DNA of 64,000 nucleotides from contig CM026559.1 of the NCBI GenBank assembly GCA_015143295.1, positions 18,800,826 through 18,864,825 of the forward strand, in the 5' to 3' direction. The notes under the pieces were generated by a model, which saw only the letters and a list, made by a program, of their open reading frames with translations, searched no databases and was not told the origin of the DNA. Positions within the stretch are counted from its first letter, which is position 1; every line of letters starts with the position of its first letter. Shown piece by piece: positions 56,985-64,000 of the stretch. The position numbers and the translations under genes were made by a program. Source of the stretch: Tetracentron sinense. Its lineage: Eukaryota; Streptophyta; Magnoliopsida; Trochodendrales; Trochodendraceae.

Positions 56985-59175
56985 TGTAGAACCCCGAAAC
57001 TTTTTGGATGTGCCTTGGGATGTGTGTCAAGGCATGATGCCTTGTAATTCCCAATTTCATGAAATGAGAAATGGGAAACTTTGAGAATTGTTGCAAGAAT
57101 GCTATAACTAATTGAATAAATTATTTATTAATGTCTATAAGACTTAAAGAGGTCCCAGGCATGTTTAGAAAAGGTCAAAAGGGAAGTAGGATAAGTCCAA
57201 GGAGTAGGAATGGGTGAAAAAATGGACTTAGTGTAGGAATTTGCAGAGCACCGATCGCTCGGTCCATGTAGCAATCAATTGGTCCATAACCGATCGATCG
57301 GTAGCTATTGACTGGTGCACTTTTTTGTATGGAGAAAAATTCCAGAGAGCTTGTTTTTGACCGGTCGATCGGTCAAAACACCAGTCGCTCGGCAGGCGAT
57401 CGATCGCTCGGTTTATCGCATTTTGCAAAATTTCATTAAGGGTTGTTTCGTCATTTGGGCGTTACACCCTTGCCTCTCAAGGCTTGCCTGAGCCATTAGG
57501 GTCTCATTCACCACACTTGGGCATTTTGAGAGAAAGGGAGAGAGGAGTAAAGGGGATTCTAACCTAGGGTTTTCATTTGGGAAGGAATCAAATGGTTTAA
57601 AGACCCTAGATCACCACAAGTTCGGATTTCTTCAAATACTCGGCTCAAGCTCGTGAGGAGCACGTTCTCCAAGCTAGGGCAACATCTCCACGCACGTGTT
57701 GGAGGGTTTTCCTCACTTCTTCAAGGTCGATACCCTATACTACCCTCCTAGTTCATACCCTTCTTTTCTTTCCTTCTTTGTTTTACCAAATGTATGAACC
57801 TAATGAAAGATGAATGGATGTGGGGTGGGAATAGATGTTGGGCGATGGATGCCGTGTGGATAATGTGATGAATGGAATGGGAAGGGCATTGTACCAATCA
57901 TGAACATACGTGTATGTTATGAATGTAAACCCACCTAGAAAAGTATGATGTAGGCTTTAACGAATAATATTCACACCATGTGTTTGATGAAATGCCAAGG
58001 TGAAGAAAACGAGTTGTAAATCAAGAAATGCATGCTTAATGCTTATGAAATTGCTAGGGCGTATGATAGTGTGATTACTTGCTTATCCTAAATTGCATGA
58101 ATAATTACTTGCTCAATTTGTAATGTTCTATGTATTGTTGAAATCCCCAAATGTCATATTTAATTTCAAGTGAAAGTATGTACACGATTCCACGACCACG
58201 GCATGCATGACATGGTTTATCGGTATTTTCAAGAACATGGTTTAGAGGTGGGACATATCTTACGATATGTTTTATCTCACTTTTGACAAGAGGACATGAA
58301 CAATCATCGCATAAGAGGGAGTTTAAACTTCCCTCCCTTCTACGAGGGGTCTCCCCTCACTCACAAGTGTATCTCATTAAAGAAGGGCCTCCCTTCCCTC
58401 CCAAGTGCATCTCATTAAAAAAGGGCCTCCCTTCCCTCTCAAGTGCATCTCACAAGCGCATCTCACAAGTTACATAAACATGTTTAATTTCCAAGCCAGC
58501 ATGACACGCTCGACAAGATGAAGCAAGACAGGCATAACAAATTTTTCAAGCACGAAAAGAGTATTTTAAGTCAAGTCAAGTGCACGATGATTTCAAGAGT
58601 TTTATCGGCTTTTATGTGATGCAAGCATGAATATAGACTGTTTACTTTCCTGTTAACTATCTGAATTGTTTCCTGCTTTATATATTGCTATTGTTATGCT
58701 ATGAATGCTGGTTAGTATTTGGTACCCACTGAGTATTCCATGCTCAGACGTACTTCTCATGTCGGCAGGTGATAGTGGAGCAGCGGCTCCTTTCGATATC
58801 TATGCTCCTGGCCCATGGGTAGAAGAGGAGTACGTTGAGGAACTTGTGGAGGAACCTCAGGTCAAGGGCTACTACTAGGTGGTAGATTCTAGGTGATTGT
58901 GGTTGAGCATGAGAGATTGTGTTCATGTATTTTGGTGGGCCTGTCCGCACTTTCTTTTGTGATATCATTTTGTACGACTTGGATCATGCATATATATATA
59001 ACTAGAGGTTTGGTTAGTCTTCTGCGGTGCCATGTAATTATGTTTATGCTTTTATTGTCCTCTATTGTATTTGCTCTAGGTATTTTACAGGTTGGTTTGT
59101 CAAGCAAGTCATGTAAGTTATGATAAGTTGTCCAAGATTCACTTTAACTCCTAGGGTGGGTTTTGGGTCACAACA
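56985..59175 (+). repeat. 5' LTR of element G (2191 bp)
   Basis: TGTAGAACCCCGAAAC...GGGTCACAACA. Its palindrome block (57250-57415) is more worn than in E. Donor-like TTCTTCAAG/GTCGATACC near 57724, AAGGGCCTCCCTTCCCTC tandem repeat at 58330-58445, family hairpin near 58731, mini-ORF 58759-58878. Confidence 0.9.
58759..58878 (+). CDS. LTR mini-ORF, element G 5' LTR
   Basis: 39 codons from ATGTCGGCAGGT to TAG with PFDIY, PWVEEEYVEE and KGYY at the end. Several codons (TTC, GGC, GTA, GAA, GTT) differ from E only at the third position. The copy in the partial 3' LTR is 61779-61898, also open. Confidence 0.5.
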   Translation: MSAGDSGAAAPFDIYAPGPWVEEEYVEELVEEPQVKGYY

Positions 59176-59529
59176 AAAGTGGTATCAGAGCTTAGGCTTT
59201 AGGTCTTTAGGGTGACTTAGAACTAGTACCACAGCTTGACAAGAGCATATGGTAGGAAACAAGTTAGGAAGGAAGTAAGTCGGAAGCGAGTTATGTCCCA
59301 AGTGTAAGACTAAACTTTAGTCTTATTATAAAGGGTTGTTTCAACCAAGTACGGGTCTTAGGAACGCTAGAACACCAAAGTATAATATTATAAATACACC
59401 GGTGGTTGTGATACGATGTATATTAGTATTATACAACTAATACAATTTGAATTACCGTGAAATGGAACTGTGATAAATTGTGGTTTTGAGTTAGACTCAT
59501 GTGGTGCTATTTTTCTCAGGACTTTAGTC

Positions 59530-60803
59530 ATGAGGCGGGGCACACGGGGTCGTGGGCCACACACCAGAGCTTCGTTTTCTTCTAGAGATGAGGATGAGCA
59601 GCCGAACCTCTCTTAGGTCTTAGGCTCTATTACTGAGACACTCACCATATTGGCGGCTCGACAGTCTATACCATCTTCAGTGGCACCTACTCCACCGCCC
59701 GCAGCTCCAGTACATTGTACAGCTAGGGTTGAGGCATTTAAGAGATTGAGGCCTCCATCATTGCATGGGAGTGTGGATCCTTTGGCTGTAGAGGCTTGGA
59801 TTCTCCAGTTCGAAAAGATATTTGTGGTCCTCTCACGCACAAAGGAGGATAAGGTAACATGGGCTGTTTTCATGCTAGAGGGTGAGGCACACCATTGGTG
59901 GTTGTTCGCCTTGAGGACGCGAGATTTGACCATAAAGGGTCAACCCTGGACTTGGGGAGAGTTCAAGGATACCTTTTATAAGAAATAATTTTTGGCCGGA
60001 GCACGAGAGAAGAAAGAGAAAGAATTCATCAACCTTGAGCAAGGTTCGATGTCTGTGGCCGCCTATGAGGCCAAATTTTTGGAGCTCTCTAGATTTACGC
60101 CTCACATGGTTGCCACTGAGGCAATGAAGGTGAGAAGATTTGAGCAAGGGCTCAAGGATGTTGTTATAAAGAAAGTCTTGACTTTTAGGCACGCTACTTA
60201 TCCGGAAGTAGTGGACAAGGCCTTGTTGATCGAGGCCAATTCAGAGGCCGTATCCAAGAAGAGGGATTTGGCGAGAGGGAAATCTAGCACTTCAACACCT
60301 CCAGAGAGGCGGGCTCGGATTGGCCCTTACCAGTACACTTGGTCAGCACCACCTCAGTATGTGTGGCCAATACCACCGATGAGGCCATCTTATGCACCTC
60401 TAGTTCCATGGCCGTACTTGCCTCAGGCACCACAACCTGAGGCTCTTCTAGCTCTGCGGCCAGTTGCACCTCAGGTGGCGAGGTATGCTCCACCTCCAGC
60501 CCCTCCGACCTACACACATAAGGTCTGCACTTCATGCGGCCGAAGGCATTCGGTAGGAGATTACCGAACGGCATCGGGTGGATGTTTCCATTGTGGCCGC
60601 CAGGGCCATGTGATTAGGGATTACCCTAGTCGGCATTTACCAGGCCAGTCTCAAGGGATTAGGCCCCCAACACGCCCAGCAGGATCATACCGGGCATCCT
60701 TGCCGCCTACCCGATCTACACCTCCGCCTCGCCAGGTGAATCAGGGGTGAGTTTTTACCTTGACAGAGGGTGATGCACTTGTATTTGATGATGTGGTGCA
60801 AGG
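59530..60803 (+). pseudogene. Gag remnant of element G
   Basis: Begins MRRGTRGRGPHTRASFSS as in element E. The retrotransposon gag domain (EAHHWW, EQGSMSVAAYEAKF) and the zinc-knuckle region with CFHCGRQGH are recognisable. It ends at the same donor-like GGTGCAAGGTACGC as in E. Broken in a few places; treated as a fossil. Confidence 0.85.
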
Positions 60804-60872
60804 TACGCATTTAGCGTTATTCAAATTGCCCACGATTGTCATGTTATACCTTAATCTTTGTGTACGTATATG

Positions 60873-62195
60873 CCATGTGGATGATGTGATGAATGGAATG
60901 GAAAGGGCATTGTACCAATAATGAACATACGTGTATGTTATGAATGTAAACCCACATAGAAATGTATGATGTAGGCTTTAACGAATAATGTGCACACCAT
61001 GTGTTTGATGAAATGCCAAGTGAAGAAAACGAGTTGTAAATCAAGAAATGCATGCTTAATGCTTATGAAATTGCTAGGGCGTATGATAGTGTGATTACTT
61101 GCTTTCCCTAAATTGCATGAATAATTATTTGCTCAATTTGTAATGTTCTATGTATTGTTGAAATCCCCAAATGTCATATTTAATTTCAAGTGAAAGTATG
61201 TACACGATTCCACGAGCACGGCATGCATGACATGGTTTATCGGTTTTTTCAAGAACACGGTTTAGAGGTGAGACATATCTTATGATATGTTTTATCTCGC
61301 TTTTGACAAGAGGACATGAACAAGTATCGCATAGGAGGGAGTTTACACTTCCCTCCCTTCTACGAGGGGTCTCCCCTCACTCACAAGTGTATCTCATTAA
61401 AGAATGGCCTCCCTTCCCTCTCAAGTGCATCTCATTAAAGAAGGGCCTCTCTTCCCTCTCAAGTGCATCTCACAAGCGCATCTCACAAGTTAAATGAGCA
61501 TGTTTAATTTCCAAGCAAGCATGACACGCTCGACAAGATCGAACAAGATAGGCATGACAAGTTTTTCAAGCACGAAAAGAGTATTTTAAGTCAAGTCAAG
61601 TGCACGATGATTTCAAGAGTTTTATCGGCTTTTATGTGTTGCAAGCATGAATATAAACTGTTTACTTTCCTGTTAACTATCTGAATTGCTTCCTACTTGA
61701 TATATTGTTATTGTTAAGCTATGACTGTTGGTTAGTATTTGGTACCCGCTGAGTATTCCATGCTCAGCCATACTTCTCATGTCAGCAGGTGATAGTGGAA
61801 CGGCGGCTCCTTTCAATATCTCTGCTCCTGGCCCATGGGTGGAAGAGGAGTACGTTGAGGAACCTATGGAGGAACCTCAGGTCAAGGGCTACTACTAGGT
61901 GGTAGATTCTAGGTGATTGTGGGTGAGTATGAGAGATTGTGTTCATGTATTTTGGCGGGCCTATTAGCACTTTCATTTGTGATATCATTTTGTACAACTT
62001 GGATCATGCATATATATATAACTAGAGGTTTGGTTAGTCTTCCGCGGTGCCATGTAATTATGTTTCTGCTTTTATTGTCCTCTATTGTATATGCTCCAGG
62101 TATTTTGTAGGTTGGTTTGTCAAGCAAGTCATGTAAGTCGCCATAAGTCGTCCAAGATTCACTCTAACTCTGAGGGTGGGTTTTGGGTCGCGATA
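60873..62195 (+). repeat. Partial 3' LTR of element G
   Basis: Matches the second half of the 5' LTR from about 57846 onward: tandem repeat 61345-61460, family hairpin 61750, open mini-ORF 61779-61898, end GGGTCGCGATA followed by the target duplication GATTT. Confidence 0.9.
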
Positions 62196-62200
62196 GATTT

Positions 62201-63690
62201 CTAAGCTTCATAAAACTCAATCTGATTTTGTAAGAATCTATATATCCAGTATCATCATCTTCCACGCCCATATGATCACCAGCCAAAGCTTTATCAATAT
62301 TAGAAGCCGGTTTGTATCCACTATTAGAAGCTTGTTTTTTAGCAACTTGATCCTGAATTAGAAGTTCCTTATTAGATGATCATCTTTGGCTAGATCATCC
62401 GCTTGACCTTCAGTGGTATCAATAGATGTAGCCACAAGATCATCTTTTTTTCCAATAACAGTAGCCTAAATTTGAAGATCCATATTAGGTTGAGAACAGA
62501 TGTTGTCCAAATCTTTTGCCCAGGCTTGATGGGGATCAGTAGATAATATATCTTGAGTTTCAACAACACGGTCCAGAATAATCAAAGGCTGCGAAAATTG
62601 AATATTCTCTTTGCTAATCTCTAAATCCTGAATCTGAATATTATCTTTGTTTATATTCTGATGATCTTGCGCTCCCCCTTGTTCTCCATGGTCAACTGCA
62701 TCGTGAACTATAACTCTGTCTGTGCCTTCGTTCAGTTATGCCGTAGCCGTTATTTTATGAACAAAATCATGTTCTGAATCTTGCACTTTCTGGTTCATCT
62801 TGCGCACCCATATCTTTGATCTATCTTTGGTTGGATCTTGATCCTTGTTGATTTGATCTAAATGATCTTCATTCTGACTTTTTTTGTGAACCATTCTACA
62901 TTCAGATTAGAGATTCCCTTGTTTACAATAATAAGAACAATAATAGATCTCCTTCTCATAAAGAATTTTTTGCCATCGTCCAACTGGACCTATCCCCAAC
63001 CAGATTCGAGTTGGTTTCACTTTTGAGGCATCTAATTCCACACAAATCCTAGCTTTGTTTGGACAAGTTAGCATCTTAGTAGGCCCATCCACACAGAACA
63101 CTTTCCCTACTGTAGATCCAATTGTTCTAACTATTTGTTCTTGGAACAAGTGAAGGGGAAGATTAGGAAGAGAGATCCAAATAGGAACTATAGACGGTTC
63201 TATACCAGCACAAAATTTTGGTGTCCACTTAATAAATCGAAGCAACAACCCATTAATATAGCAGTACTCTCTGAGATAAATGGTTAGATAGTCTTCTTCT
63301 GCTACAAATCGAAGGAGTAAATGTCAAGGATCAATAATCCCAATGTGGTAATCAAACTTCAAGTACAAGTTTTTCTTAAAAAACTCTCTGATCACTAGAA
63401 AAGAAAGCCGCCCATATGAGTGTGTAGCTACTATAGACAGCTTCAAGGGAGAAGCTAATCTTGAAGATTCTTCAGGCGTGACGAACAGTGCTGGTTCCCT
63501 ATGGTAGGCTACAAGAGGTTTTGACATTTGCACTGTTTCCGGAATCAATGATCGAGCACTTTGAACAGCTTCCATAAAGGATTTGGATCTAGTAATTTCA
63601 GCGTACGTTTTAGTAGAATTAGGAGGTTGGGAAGAACATCCCCCTCCCATGGGGCCGGCGGCCATGGGGATTTCCATGAACCCCAACGTG
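62201..63690 (-). pseudogene. LINE ORF1 (gag-like, DUF4283-type)
   Basis: 63324-63686 starts MGFMEIPMAAGPMGGG and has KTYAEITRSKSF, the usual lead-in of plant LINE ORF1. 62907-63248 has PIWISLPNLPLHLFQEQIVRTIG, the family's conserved core, then RICVELDASK and a knuckle-like YYCSYYCKQGN. At least two frame changes separate these and the lysine-rich remainder below 62900 (IWVRKMNQK). The product would be an RNA-binding chaperone; here it is dead. Confidence 0.82.
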
Positions 63691-64000
63691 AAACCTCATT
63701 CACATTGAACAGTTTCAATGATCCTCAAATCTGACGAGTTCATTTATAGCTGAGCAGTCATTTAACTGTTTTGATTCCACCAAAGTATTCTCTACCTCAG
63801 GAAATACGATACAATGACAGTTGGATAGTCAGAAAACTATTCGAGTCTTGATGAATTTCAAACATGAAATCCATGCCCATTAAATTGAGAGATTATCCAA
63901 GTTCTGGGTAAGACAGACAATTTAGCTTAAATCTTGCCCAGGTGATTTTGAAACAAAATAAGTTTGAAATATATTTTTATTAAAATATATTATATTTATA
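63691..64000. other. LINE 5' flank or 5' UTR, nothing else seen
   Basis: No frame, repeat or motif recognised. The last 40 bases are AT-rich (ATATATTATATTTATA). The LINE's 5' end may lie here, but no target duplication marks it. Confidence 0.4.

Larger units (their letters stand above)
56985..62195 (+). mobile_element. Gag-only chromodomain-family Gypsy derivative G (5.2 kb)
   Basis: 5' LTR 56985-59175, primer site TGGTATCAGAGCT (59180-59192), gag, and a partial 3' LTR (about 60873-62195), flanked by the duplication GATTT (56980-56984, 62196-62200). No pol region is present. The two LTR parts differ by several percent by eye, so it is much older than E. It inserted into the LINE on the opposite strand. 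The gag is broken in a few places. Confidence 0.92.
52484..63690 (-). mobile_element. L1-type LINE, split by element G
   Basis: On the - strand: ORF1 from about 63686, ORF2 from 56682 to about 52830, then a 3' UTR and a poly-A tail (T run at 52484-52492). Element G (56985-62195) splits it; without G it is about 6.0 kb. The two pieces join at the duplicated GATTT. ORF2 is carried in several shifted frames, so the LINE is dead. No target duplication was found at the 5' side, so its 5' end is approximate. Confidence 0.88.

Overview
This window is a block of plant (probably eudicot) repeat DNA. No host gene, tRNA or rRNA could be supported. The call of a plant rests on Ty3/Gypsy elements whose primer sites match plant initiator tRNA-Met, chromodomain-bearing integrases, a Tat-type Gypsy with a second RNase H, and an L1-type LINE with an RNase H domain. 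The block looks like gene-poor, nested heterochromatin.

Layout. 1-13660: a chromodomain (Tekay/Del-like) Gypsy element present as LTR-internal-LTR-internal-LTR, with a 15-N assembly gap at 7282-7296. 13661-15661: remnant of a second family member (B) whose LTR flanks the tandem. 15662-20692: a third member (C), itself carrying a solo LTR (D, 18339-20434). 20693-26147: 3' part of a Tat-like element on the + strand, split by a reverse solo LTR (21707-23979). 26148-36061: a whole-looking element (E) with two near-identical LTRs and the target duplication AGTCA. 36062-46090: a 78-bp tandem array split by an unclassified repeat (36546-38700) and by a nest of three solo LTRs (38734-45652). 46091-51365: a Tat-like element on the - strand. 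51366-52483: unclassified. 52484-63690: an L1-type LINE on the - strand, split by a short gag-only Gypsy derivative (G, 56985-62195).

The most interesting material is inside the LTRs of the chromodomain family. At least fourteen LTR instances share one plan: a conserved head; a swappable block upstream of the TATA box, usually an array of ACCGATCGATCGGT palindromes; a conserved AAG/GT donor-like site; a swappable tandem-repeat block; a CTGAG...CTCAG hairpin; and a short acidic open frame with a PWVEEEYVEE core whose copies differ mostly at third codon positions. One LTR has the palindromes replaced by an unrelated array built on CGTTGTGCTGTGAACAGTG. I do not recognise this short LTR-encoded peptide or this modular LTR plan as described systems.

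All coordinates are by eye. Boundaries with matching 5-bp target duplications are firm; the rest are approximate.
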